Assembly (NCBI RefSeq): GCF_030690725.1
Contig: NZ_JAUYGD010000091.1
Coordinates: 1-55,710, forward strand
Direction of reading: 5' to 3'
From: Pseudomonas sp.
Lineage (GTDB): Bacteria > Pseudomonadota > Gammaproteobacteria > Pseudomonadales > Pseudomonadaceae
DNA length: 55,710 nt
In this document: positions 47,901-55,710 of the stretch, in pieces
How positions within the stretch are numbered: the stretch's first letter is position 1
Layout of the letters: each line of letters opens with the position of its first letter
The notes under the pieces: generated by a model
What the model was told of the DNA's origin: nothing
The model's database searches: none
What the model saw: only the letters and a program-made list of their open reading frames with translations
Program-made: the position numbers and the translations under genes

Positions 47901-48983
47901 TCAACGCAGTTTCAGGGTGGCAAGGCCGATCAGCACCAGAATCACGGTGATGATCCAGAAGCGCACGATTACGCGCGGCTCTGGCCAGCCTTTCAGTTCA
48001 AAGTGGTGATGGATCGGCGCCATGCGGAACACGCGCTTGCCGGTAAGCTTGAAGCTGGCGACCTGGATGATCACCGACAGGGTTTCCACCACGAAGATGC
48101 CGCCCATGATGAACAGCACCACTTCCTGACGGACGATCACTGCGATGGTGCCCAGGGCCGCGCCCAGCGCCAGTGCGCCGACATCGCCCATAAACACTTG
48201 CGCCGGGTAGGTGTTGAACCAGAGGAAACCGAGGCCAGCACCAACAAGGGCGGCGCAGAACACAATCAGCTCACCCGCACCCGGTACATAGGGAATAAAC
48301 AGGTATTCGGCGAACTTCACGTTGCCCGACAGGTAGCAGAAGATCCCCAGCGCGCCGCCGACCATCACGGTAGGCAGAATGGCCAGGCCATCGAGGCCGT
48401 CAGTCAGGTTTACCGCGTTGCTCGAACCGACGATAACGAAGTAGGTCAGCACCACGAAGCCCAGACCCAGCTCCAGGCTGAAGTCCTTGAGCATCGGCAG
48501 AATCAGGGTGGTTTCCACCGGGCTTTGCGCAGTCATATAAAGGAAGAGCGCGGCACCCAGGCCGAACACCGACTGCCAGAAGTACTTCCAGCGGCTCGGC
48601 AGGCCCTTGGAGTTCTTCTCGATCACCTTGCGGTAGTCATCGACCCAGCCGATGGCACCGAACAGCAAGGTCACGGCCAGCACGACCCAGACGTAGCGGT
48701 TGGACAGGTCGGCCCAGAGCAGGGTGCTGACGGCGATGGCCGAGAGAATCAGCGCGCCGCCCATGGTGGGCGTGCCTTTCTTCGACAGGTGCGACTGCGG
48801 GCCGTCGTTGCGCACCGACTGGCCGATCTGGCGAATCTGCAGAGTGCGGATCATCCACGGGCCAAGCCACAGCGACAGCGCCAGCGCGGTGAGCACGCCG
48901 AGGATGCCGCGCAGTGTCAGGTACTGAAACACTGCGAAACCCTTGTGGAACTGTTGCAGGTATTCCGCCAGCAGCAGCAGCAT
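47901..48983 (-). CDS. mraY: Phospho-N-acetylmuramoyl-pentapeptide transferase
   Basis: A 360-residue integral membrane enzyme (about ten segments) making lipid I. Aspartate motifs GWVDDYRKVIEKNSKGL and NLTDGLDGLAI and the His-rich PIHHHFELKGWPE loop are intact. It starts with a 1-nt overlap on the murF stop (TAATG). Confidence 0.98.
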   Translation of the reverse strand: MLLLLAEYLQQFHKGFAVFQYLTLRGILGVLTALALSLWLGPWMIRTLQIRQIGQSVRNDGPQSHLSKKGTPTMGGALILSAIAVSTLLWADLSNRYVWVVLAVTLLFGAIGWVDDYRKVIEKNSKGLPSRWKYFWQSVFGLGAALFLYMTAQSPVETTLILPMLKDFSLELGLGFVVLTYFVIVGSSNAVNLTDGLDGLAILPTVMVGGALGIFCYLSGNVKFAEYLFIPYVPGAGELIVFCAALVGAGLGFLWFNTYPAQVFMGDVGALALGAALGTIAVIVRQEVVLFIMGGIFVVETLSVIIQVASFKLTGKRVFRMAPIHHHFELKGWPEPRVIVRFWIITVILVLIGLATLKLR

Positions 48984-50365
48984 TAGTGAATCTCCCCGGA
49001 TGTGCCACACAGTGCCGCGACGACTTTTTCCATCGCCGCACTGCGTGAACCTTTAATTAGAAGGGTGGTGTCGCCCTGCTCGCTGCCTTGTTCTAGAAGC
49101 AGCGCAGCAATCAGGCTGGCCTGGTCGGCAAAATGCCGAGCCGCCGCGCCAAATTCGGCCACTGCGTGAGCCGTCTTCGGGCCGACGGCATACAGCGCAT
49201 CAACCTTGCCAACGGCATAACTGCCGACTTGGCGATGGCCCTGCTCGGCCCATTCGCCCAGCTCGCCGATATCGCCCAGCACCAGCACGCGGCGGCCAGG
49301 GAAGCCGGCGAGGATATCGATAGCTGCGCAAACGGATGCCGGGTTGGCGTTGTAGCTGTCGTCGATCACCCGCAGGCCGTTCGGCGCAATCTGCGCAACG
49401 GCGCGGCCTTTGACCGGCTGCAGGCTTTCCAGCCCAGCTTTGATCGCGGCCGGGGTAATGCCCAGCGCCTGGGCTGCAGCCGCAGCAGCCAGGGCATTGG
49501 CGACGTTGTGCTCGCCGAGCAGGTTGAGCTGAATACGTGCCTGACCGCTGGCGCAGTGCAGGGTAAAGGCTGAGCAGCCACGGGCGTCGCGGGCCAGTTC
49601 GCTGGCGTAGACGTCAGCTGCGGAATTACGCAGAGCGAAACTGCTAACCGAACGACCCTGAGCGCGTTGCTGCCAGATGGCGAATGCGCTGTCGTCAAGG
49701 TTGAGCACGGCCACGCCGCTGTCATTCAAGCCTTCGAGGATTTCGCCTTTGGCTTCGACAATCTTTTCCGGGCCGCCGAACTCGCCGACATGGGCGTTAC
49801 CGGCATTGTTGATGATGGCCACCTGCGGCAGAGTCAGGCCGACGGTGTAGGCGATTTCGCCAACATGATTGGCGCCCAACTCGATCACTGCGGCGACATG
49901 CTCAGGAGCCAACTCCAGCAAGGTAAGCGGCGCGCCAAGGTCGTTATTCAGGTTGCCACGGGTGGCCAGCACCGAACCTTGCAGGCCCTCACGCAGGATA
50001 CTGGCGAGCATTTCTTTCACGGTGGTCTTACCGCTGGAACCGGTAATCGCCACCACTGGCGCGTTAAACGCCTGACGATTCAACGCGCCCAGTTGACCAA
50101 GGGCCAGACGGGTATCGCTCACCAGCAGTTGCGGCAGCGGAGCATTAACCACTTCACGCTCAACCAGGGCAGCCACTGCGCCTTTGCCGGCGACTTCCGT
50201 CAGGTAGTCATGGCCATCGAAGCGCGGGCCGGCCAGGGCGACAAACAGCTGGCCCGGCTGAATCGCCCGGCTGTCGCTGCTGACGGCGCTGAACGCCACG
50301 TCCGCACCGATCACCCGGGCAGCCAATGGTGCAGCCACTTCGCTCAAATGCAGCGCCTTAAGCAT
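48983..50365 (-). CDS. murF: UDP-MurNAc-tripeptide-D-Ala-D-Ala ligase
   Basis: A 460-residue protein. It adds the D-Ala-D-Ala dipeptide. The P-loop is GSSGKTTVK (109-117). Segment IDDSYNANPASVCAAIDIL is typical. It starts inside murE's end (8-nt overlap). Confidence 0.97.
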   Translation of the reverse strand: MLKALHLSEVAAPLAARVIGADVAFSAVSSDSRAIQPGQLFVALAGPRFDGHDYLTEVAGKGAVAALVEREVVNAPLPQLLVSDTRLALGQLGALNRQAFNAPVVAITGSSGKTTVKEMLASILREGLQGSVLATRGNLNNDLGAPLTLLELAPEHVAAVIELGANHVGEIAYTVGLTLPQVAIINNAGNAHVGEFGGPEKIVEAKGEILEGLNDSGVAVLNLDDSAFAIWQQRAQGRSVSSFALRNSAADVYASELARDARGCSAFTLHCASGQARIQLNLLGEHNVANALAAAAAAQALGITPAAIKAGLESLQPVKGRAVAQIAPNGLRVIDDSYNANPASVCAAIDILAGFPGRRVLVLGDIGELGEWAEQGHRQVGSYAVGKVDALYAVGPKTAHAVAEFGAAARHFADQASLIAALLLEQGSEQGDTTLLIKGSRSAAMEKVVAALCGTSGEIH

Positions 50366-51836
50366 GCGCCACCTCCCATGCGGCCAAAGCGTTGGCCGAT
50401 TCGACCAGATCGGAGAACGGCTGACGCACGCCGTTGATTTCCTGATAGTCCTCATGGCCTTTGCCGGCCAACACCAGCACGTCATCGGCACTGGCAGTGG
50501 CAATCAGTTGGGCAATCGCCTGGCCACGACCGTGAATAAACTGCACCGATTCCGGGCTGGCAAAGCCGGCGCGGATATCGCTGAAAATCTGCGCGGGCGC
50601 TTCAGTGCGCGGGTTGTCATCGGTGACCAGCACCGCATCGGCCAGACGCTCGACCACCGCCGCCATCAGCGGACGCTTGCCGCTGTCGCGATCACCACCG
50701 CAGCCGAACAGGCACAGTAGGCGGCCTTTGACGTGCGGGCGCAGGGCTTCGAGGACTTTTTCCAGAGCATCCGGGGTATGCGCGTAATCCACCACCACCA
50801 GCGGCTGCTTGGCTCGTCCCGAAGTGTTGCCGCCCAGACGCTGCATCCGGCCAATCGGGCCCTGTAGCTGTGGCAGCACCTTGAGAATTTCATCCAGTGG
50901 GTAATCCAGGCCGAGCAGCGCGCCGACCACCGCCAGCAGGTTGCTCAGGTTAAAGCGCCCCAGCAGCGAGCTGCGCAGGCTGCCTTCACCACGCGGAGTG
51001 ACCAAGGTCGCGCGCACGCCCTGCTCGTCGAACTGTGCGTCGCGGCAATACAGGTAGGCGTCGGAATCGATCAGGCTGTAGCTGATCAACCGCGACTCGT
51101 GCTCGGCAGCGGCCAGCTCACGGCCAAAGGCATCGTCGAGGTTGAGCACCCGGCAACGCAGACCCGGCCAGGCGAACAGCGCGGCTTTCGCCTCGGCGTA
51201 GGCCTGCATCGAACCGTGGTAATCCAGATGGTCGCGCGACAGGTTAGTCAGCACCGCCACATCAAACGCCAGGGCAGCCACGCGACCCTGATGCAGACCG
51301 TGGGACGAGACCTCCATGGCCACGGCGCGCGCACCGGCGTTTTTCATGTCAGCCAGGGTCGCCTGCACGCCAATGGGGTCAGGCGTGGTGTGACGGCCCT
51401 GCTCCAGCGCGCCGTAGAAACCATTACCCAGGGTGCCGACGATGCCGCAGCGCTCGCCCAGCAGATCCAGCGCTTGAGCCAGCAACTGGCTGACGCTGGT
51501 TTTGCCGTTGGTGCCGGTGATGCCGACCAGGTGCAGGCCACGGCTCGGCTCGCCATAGAAGCGCCCGGCAATCGCCGACAGCTGATTAGCCAGGCCCTTG
51601 AGCGCAACCAGCTCGGCACTGTGCGCAGTCATCACCGCAGCGCCTTCGGCTTCATAGGCCACGGCAGCTGCGCCACGTGCAACCGCATCGGCGATATGCA
51701 CGCGGCCGTCCTGCTGGGTGCCGGGCACGGCGAGAAACAGGTCACCCGGACGCACCTTGCGGCTGTCCAGGGTCAATTCACGAATCAGGGTGGAGCTGGC
51801 GGCTTCCGGCAGCAACTGATTAAGGGGCATAGGCAT
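50358..51836 (-). CDS. murE: UDP-MurNAc-tripeptide synthetase (meso-diaminopimelate)
   Basis: A 492-residue protein. P-loop GTNGKTSVS (108-116) is present. The specificity motif DNPR (in VTDDNPRTEAP) indicates meso-diaminopimelate as the amino acid added, as expected of a gram-negative wall. It overlaps the ftsI stop by 1 nt. Confidence 0.97.
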   Translation of the reverse strand: MPMPLNQLLPEAASSTLIRELTLDSRKVRPGDLFLAVPGTQQDGRVHIADAVARGAAAVAYEAEGAAVMTAHSAELVALKGLANQLSAIAGRFYGEPSRGLHLVGITGTNGKTSVSQLLAQALDLLGERCGIVGTLGNGFYGALEQGRHTTPDPIGVQATLADMKNAGARAVAMEVSSHGLHQGRVAALAFDVAVLTNLSRDHLDYHGSMQAYAEAKAALFAWPGLRCRVLNLDDAFGRELAAAEHESRLISYSLIDSDAYLYCRDAQFDEQGVRATLVTPRGEGSLRSSLLGRFNLSNLLAVVGALLGLDYPLDEILKVLPQLQGPIGRMQRLGGNTSGRAKQPLVVVDYAHTPDALEKVLEALRPHVKGRLLCLFGCGGDRDSGKRPLMAAVVERLADAVLVTDDNPRTEAPAQIFSDIRAGFASPESVQFIHGRGQAIAQLIATASADDVLVLAGKGHEDYQEINGVRQPFSDLVESANALAAWEVAHA

Positions 51837-53578
51837 TAGATGCGCCCTCCTTTAAGGGGATCAACGGCTGCGGTTTCAACCTTCACTGGCTCGGCTGGCG
51901 GCAGGTTATCCGGGGCGACGTTCATCAGCCGCAGCGCACCGGCCATGACCTTGCCAAACACCGGCGCGGCGACCAGGCCGCCGTAGTAACCGCCCTCGCC
52001 CGGCTCATCAATCATGATGACCGCGGCAATACGTGGGTTATCGATAGGCGCAACACCGGCGAAGAACGAGCGATAGGCCTTGTCGACATAACCCTTGCTG
52101 CCGCCGGTGGCGGCTTTACGTGCGGTGCCGCTTTTGCCGCCGACGTGGTAGCCCGGCACCTTGGCCCGCGCACCGCCGCCGCCTGGCTCTTCAACCACCG
52201 ACTGGAGCATACCGAGTACGGTTTTGGCGATCTGCTGATCAATGACTTGGGTGGAGACCGGCTGGCGATCCAAACGCACCATCGACAACGGCACGTTCCC
52301 GCCGTGGTTGGCCAACACCGAGTAGGCATGCGCCAACTGCACCGCGGTCACCGAAAGGCCATAGCCATAAGCCAGAGTGGCGGTCTCGGCCTGTTTCCAG
52401 ACGCGGTAGTTGGGCAGATTGCCGACGCGCTCGCCTGGGAAGCTCAGGCCGGTGTCCTGGCCCAGGCCGACTTGCTGCATCACGGCGTAAATCGGCTCTG
52501 CGCCGATATCGAAGGCCACCTTACTGATGCCGACGTTGCTCGACTTCATCAGAATCTGGGTCAGGTTGAGCACCCCGCCACGCGATACGTCACGAATGGT
52601 GTAACGGCCGATTTTCAAGCTGCCCGGCGCAGTGTCCACGGTCATTGCCGGCGTCCAGCGGCCGGAGCCCAGGGCGGCAGCGATGGAGAACGGCTTGACG
52701 GTCGAGCCTGGCTCGAACACATCGATCATCGCGCGGTTGCGCATGGCCGCCGGCTGCAGATTGCGGCGGTTGTTCGGGTTGTAGGTCGGCTGGTTGACCA
52801 TGGCCAGCACTTCGCCGGTCTGTACGTCGAGCAGCACCAGACTGCCGGCCTTGGCGCCGAACTCGGTGACGGCGTTGCGCAGCTCGCGGTGTGCCAGATA
52901 TTGCAGGCGCAGGTCAATCGACAATGCCAAGGCCTTACCGGCCTTGGCATTCTGTGCAACCTGGACGTCCTTGATCAGCCGTCCGCGCCGGTCCTTGAGT
53001 ACCTGACGCTTGCCGGGCACGCCGGCCAGCCAGTCTTCAAAGGCCAGCTCCATGCCTTCGCGGCCACGGTCATCAATGTCGGTAAAGCCCACCACATGGG
53101 CGGCCACCTCACCCGCTGGATAGAAGCGGCGGAATTCTTCAATGCCGTACACGCCCGGCACTTTCAGGTCGAGAATGCGCTGGCCCTGTTCAGGCGTCAG
53201 CCCGCGCACCAGGTACATAAACTCGCGCTCATGCGCCGCAGCCAGGCGCACAGAGAAGGTCTTGGCGTCCTGACCCAGGGCAGCAGCAAGTTCATTCCAC
53301 TTGGCCTTGCCGCTTTGCAGCTCCTTGCCATTGGCCCACAGGGTAGTCACCGGAGTGCTGACAGCCAGGGGCTCGCCATTACGGTCGGTGATCAGCCCGC
53401 GATGCGCTGGAATCGGGATATGCCGCACGCTGCGTGCGTCGCCATGGGCCTGCAGGAAGCTTTGGTCAAACACCTGCAGATCGACAATTCGCCAGGCAAT
53501 CGCACCCACCATCAATGCCAGCAGCAGCAGCACCAGACGGAAGCGCCAGGGGTAGAGTGCGCCTTCAAGACCGATCAT
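51836..53578 (-). CDS. ftsI: Peptidoglycan D,D-transpeptidase FtsI (PBP3)
   Basis: A 580-residue septal transpeptidase with an N-terminal membrane anchor (about 13-31), a non-catalytic module and a penicillin-binding domain. Active-site motifs are Ser292-TVK295, SSN (346-348) and KSG (482-484), all intact. It is a target of beta-lactams. ATGA overlap with ftsL stop. Confidence 0.98.
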   Translation of the reverse strand: MIGLEGALYPWRFRLVLLLLALMVGAIAWRIVDLQVFDQSFLQAHGDARSVRHIPIPAHRGLITDRNGEPLAVSTPVTTLWANGKELQSGKAKWNELAAALGQDAKTFSVRLAAAHEREFMYLVRGLTPEQGQRILDLKVPGVYGIEEFRRFYPAGEVAAHVVGFTDIDDRGREGMELAFEDWLAGVPGKRQVLKDRRGRLIKDVQVAQNAKAGKALALSIDLRLQYLAHRELRNAVTEFGAKAGSLVLLDVQTGEVLAMVNQPTYNPNNRRNLQPAAMRNRAMIDVFEPGSTVKPFSIAAALGSGRWTPAMTVDTAPGSLKIGRYTIRDVSRGGVLNLTQILMKSSNVGISKVAFDIGAEPIYAVMQQVGLGQDTGLSFPGERVGNLPNYRVWKQAETATLAYGYGLSVTAVQLAHAYSVLANHGGNVPLSMVRLDRQPVSTQVIDQQIAKTVLGMLQSVVEEPGGGGARAKVPGYHVGGKSGTARKAATGGSKGYVDKAYRSFFAGVAPIDNPRIAAVIMIDEPGEGGYYGGLVAAPVFGKVMAGALRLMNVAPDNLPPAEPVKVETAAVDPLKGGRI

Positions 53579-53868
53579 GGCGCCACCATGCGCACTTCGG
53601 CCGCATCCGGGATACGCATGCTTAGGCGCTCAGTGGCCAGGGTTTCGATGCGGTTATGCGCGGTCCAGGTGCTTTGCTCGAGAATCAGCCGGCCCCACTC
53701 GGCCTGCGCCTTATCGCGCACACTGAGTTCGGCATATAGGTCGTTAAGCAGCTGACGATTCCAGTGCGCGCTGTAGGAAACCCCCACCGCAGACACCAGC
53801 ACAGCCACAAACAACAGCAGCATCAGCAGACTGCCACCGGGCAATGGCTTGGCGAATAGCGCGCTCAT
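53575..53868 (-). CDS. ftsL: Cell division protein FtsL
   Basis: A 97-residue single-pass protein. The membrane segment is about 15-33, followed by a coiled coil that pairs with FtsB. FtsQLB activates FtsWI. It overlaps rsmH by 4 nt and ftsI by 4 nt. Confidence 0.93.
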   Translation of the reverse strand: MSALFAKPLPGGSLLMLLLFVAVLVSAVGVSYSAHWNRQLLNDLYAELSVRDKAQAEWGRLILEQSTWTAHNRIETLATERLSMRIPDAAEVRMVAP

Positions 53869-54806
53869 CGCACTTTCTCTGCAATGCGCATCACCGCACT
53901 GCGCGAACGTGGATTGGCGGCAAGCTCAGCCTCGGAGGCGAATACCGGTTTGCCGATCAGCTTCAAGCGCGGCTCGAAGGCTTTCGGGATGATCGGCAGA
54001 TCGCGCGGCAGCTTGTCCATCTCACCCTTGGCATGCTTGCGCATAAAGAGTTTGACGATGCGGTCTTCCAGCGAGTGGAAGCTGATCACCACCAGGCGAC
54101 CGCCCACTTCGAGGTTTTCCAGGGCCGCGTCGAGGCCGCTCTCCAGATCACCCAGTTCGTTGTTGATATAGATGCGCAGGCCCTGGAAGGCGCGCGTTGC
54201 CGGATTCTTGCCTTTTTCCCAGGCCGGATTGGCCACGGTCAGCACCTGGGCCAGATCGGCGGTGCGGGTAAACGGCTGCTCGGCGCGGCGCAACACCACT
54301 GCGCGAGCCATGCGCTTGGCAAAGCGCTCTTCGCCGTATTCCTTGAACACCCGGGCAATTTCTTCTTCGCCAGCGCTGGCAATGAAGTCGGCGGCGCTGA
54401 CGCCGGCATCCGGGTTCATACGCATATCCAGCGGGCCGTCATTCATAAAGCTGAAGCCGCGCTCGGCGTCGTCCAGCTGCGGCGACGACACACCGAGATC
54501 GAGCAAAATGCCGCTGACCTGGCCGCCCAGCGCGCGCTGCGTCAGCTCGGCGCCCAGCTCGGCAAAGCTGCGCTGCACAACGACAAAGCGGCCGTCTTCG
54601 GCCGCCAGCGCATTTCCCGTCGCAATTGCCAGGGGATCTTTGTCAAACCCCAGCAAGCGACCGTCTGGTCCGAGCTTTTCCAGGATCAGCCGGCTATGCC
54701 CGCCGCGCCCGAAGGTGCCATCCAGGTAGCAACCATTGGCGCGCACAGCCAGCCCTTCGACAGCCTCGTCGAGCAGCACGGTGATGTGGCGGAAATTGCT
54801 GGTCAT
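53865..54806 (-). CDS. rsmH: 16S rRNA (cytosine-1402-N4)-methyltransferase
   Basis: The ORF is 313 residues from ATG 54804-54806 (a GTG two codons upstream overlaps the mraZ stop). The SAM-binding segment YLDGTFGRGGHSRLILEKLG and the C-terminal SFHSLEDRIVKLFM are diagnostic. It methylates C1402 in the decoding site. Formerly mraW. Confidence 0.97.
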   Translation of the reverse strand: MTSNFRHITVLLDEAVEGLAVRANGCYLDGTFGRGGHSRLILEKLGPDGRLLGFDKDPLAIATGNALAAEDGRFVVVQRSFAELGAELTQRALGGQVSGILLDLGVSSPQLDDAERGFSFMNDGPLDMRMNPDAGVSAADFIASAGEEEIARVFKEYGEERFAKRMARAVVLRRAEQPFTRTADLAQVLTVANPAWEKGKNPATRAFQGLRIYINNELGDLESGLDAALENLEVGGRLVVISFHSLEDRIVKLFMRKHAKGEMDKLPRDLPIIPKAFEPRLKLIGKPVFASEAELAANPRSRSAVMRIAEKVR

Positions 54807-54808
54807 GG

Positions 54809-55264
54809 TCACAGGATCAGGTCACGTAGGTCGTCGGACAGAGCACCCGGTTGCTTGATCGCGGCCAGATCGGCATCGGCCACAGCATTCCAGGCATCTT
54901 CATCCCACAGTTGGAATTTATTGAGTTGGCCGACCAGCATCGCGCGCTTGTCCAGCTTGGCGTACTCGCGCAGACGCGGCGGCACCAGGAAACGACCACT
55001 GGCATCCAGCTCAAGGTCAACAGCGTTGCCGATTAGCAAACGCTGCAGGCGGCGGTTTTCTTCACGGAAGGAGGCGAGTTCGCGGAGCTTGGCTTCAATC
55101 AGCTCCCACTCGGACAGTGGATAGACGCAGAGGCAGGGGTCGATGGCATCAATCGTGACGATAAGCTGGCCGGCGCAACGCGACACAAGCTCGTCCCGAT
55201 ACCGACTTGGCATCGCGAGTCGCCCTTTGGCGTCGAGACTGATGGCGTTTGCTCCGCGAAACAC
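54809..55264 (-). CDS. mraZ: Transcriptional regulator MraZ
   Basis: A 151-residue protein starting with GTG (55262-55264). Two AbrB-like (SpoVT) halves: FRGANAISLDAKGRLAMPSR and VDLELDASGRFLVPPRLRE, each with the DxxGR motif. MraZ represses its own dcw operon by binding repeats near the promoter, and three such repeats are seen just upstream. Confidence 0.97.
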   Translation of the reverse strand: MFRGANAISLDAKGRLAMPSRYRDELVSRCAGQLIVTIDAIDPCLCVYPLSEWELIEAKLRELASFREENRRLQRLLIGNAVDLELDASGRFLVPPRLREYAKLDKRAMLVGQLNKFQLWDEDAWNAVADADLAAIKQPGALSDDLRDLIL

Positions 55265-55307
55265 GATCGCGCTACCCCTTTTTATTAGCTATCCATGCCT
55301 AAGAAAC

Positions 55308-55332
55308 CCACTTTGTGCCACTTCCTACCACT
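55308..55332 (-). promoter_or_regulatory. MraZ-box array (three AGTGG repeats)
   Basis: On the minus strand AGTGG occurs three times at exactly 10-bp spacing (CCACT at 55308-55312, 55318-55322, 55328-55332 on the plus strand). The known MraZ operator is a set of TGGG-type repeats separated by 5 bp. The array begins at the predicted transcription start, as expected for repression. Confidence 0.75.
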
Positions 55333-55339
55333 CGCGCAC

Positions 55340-55369
55340 ACTATAGGAACGCACGCCCCCCACCGTCAA
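55340..55369 (-). promoter_or_regulatory. Sigma-70 promoter of dcw cluster
   Basis: TTGACG (55364-55369), 18-bp spacer, TATAGT (55340-55345) on the minus strand, about 76 bp before the mraZ start and overlapped downstream by the MraZ boxes. Confidence 0.75.
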
Positions 55370-55570
55370 GGCACGCTTGGCGGGAAAAATCCTTATAGAA
55401 CGGCGATTTAGCGAACTTTGAGAGGGGCAAAACGGAGAAATAACGCGAGGAAATGGATATAAAAATGAGCTTATGCAGCGCGTTGAACCGCGAAGTTAAA
55501 GTAGTTTGTTAAGAGTAAGATTTTTTCGGTCTTAGAAAGGAGGTGAAACAGTGAAGCGGATAAATGAGGA
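55370..55570. other. Intergenic region between mraZ promoter and rnpB
   Basis: About 200 bp, more AT-rich than its surroundings. It contains a strong Shine-Dalgarno-like AAAGGAGGTG on the plus strand at 55536-55545. No clear terminator for rnpB was found. Confidence 0.4.
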
Positions 55571-55710
55571 AGGTGGAGAGTCGATCTGTAAGCCGGGTTC
55601 TGTCGAGGACAGTCATTCCTCTACGACGTACATCACTGCACGCCTTTAGCAACCTACCCGGTTCCAGCGCGGGCCACGCCAATGGAACCCTATTTGGTCT
55701 TGCTCCGAGT
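55571..55710 (-). ncRNA. rnpB: RNase P RNA (3' part, continues outside window)
   Basis: The minus strand gives the conserved 3' end of bacterial RNase P RNA, with AACCCGGCTTACAGATCGAC then TCTCCACCT ending at 55571. Further upstream motifs (AAGGCGTGCAGTGATG region) match the core. RNase P matures tRNA 5' ends. The 5' part lies beyond the right edge. Confidence 0.93.

Noticed and set aside
47019..48986. 655-codon plus-strand frame opposite murD and mraY
   Set aside because: His/Gln-rich shadow translation of GC-biased genes; real proteins are on the minus strand.
52145..53755. 536-codon plus-strand frame opposite ftsI
   Set aside because: Antisense shadow without ribosome site or family resemblance.

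Overview
The window is a chromosomal segment of a Pseudomonas-type gammaproteobacterium. The evidence is high GC with strong third-position bias, genes that are clearly Pseudomonas-like, and a gene order that matches, as far as I remember it unchecked, the P. aeruginosa stretch from icmP (about PA4370) to rnpB. The exact species cannot be told from the sequence alone.

Left part (1-12.3 kb): a partial LemA gene on the minus strand is followed by a plus-strand block. This block encodes an imelysin lipoprotein (IcmP-like), a di-heme cytochrome lipoprotein (DUF1111), a second imelysin-like lipoprotein and a Tat-exported DUF1513 protein. Two Fur-box-like sequences suggest iron control. A chemoreceptor with its own sigma-28-type promoter comes next, then an RND efflux pair resembling MexV/MexW that also has a Fur-box-like sequence in front. 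A gene-poor stretch of about 600 bp separates this block from groEL.

Middle part (13-32.8 kb): groES-groEL (minus strand) sit behind a clear sigma-32 promoter and a structured leader. They are followed by fxsA, a HugZ-like protein, an SDR oxidoreductase, two tandem DUF481 outer-membrane proteins, an alkyltransferase-like protein, ampG, an InaA-type kinase, a small MscS channel and yajQ. A response regulator with a degenerate GGDEF domain is in a likely operon with panE, a sensor kinase and a cobalamin adenosyltransferase. After these come an RluA-type pseudouridine synthase, a Nudix-thiamine-phosphate-synthase fusion overlapping a GST gene, and argJ.

Right part (33-55.7 kb): secA, an M23 peptidase, a DUF721 gene, lpxC, and then the complete dcw cluster on the minus strand. 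Read from its promoter, the cluster is mraZ-rsmH-ftsL-ftsI-murE-murF-mraY-murD-ftsW-murG-murC-ddlB-ftsQ-ftsA-ftsZ-(lpxC), with most neighbours overlapping by 1-11 nt. A sigma-70 promoter and three AGTGG repeats spaced 10 bp apart (the MraZ-box pattern) lie before mraZ. The 3' part of the RNase P RNA gene closes the window.

The most unusual signal is a dispersed element of about 140 bp present three times (near fxsA, after the SDR gene, and at the secA stop codon). All three copies fold into the same long hairpin with compensatory base changes between copies. Two copies carry 8-bp terminal inverted repeats and 3-bp target duplications, as expected of a MITE. At secA the stop codon lies exactly in the target duplication.
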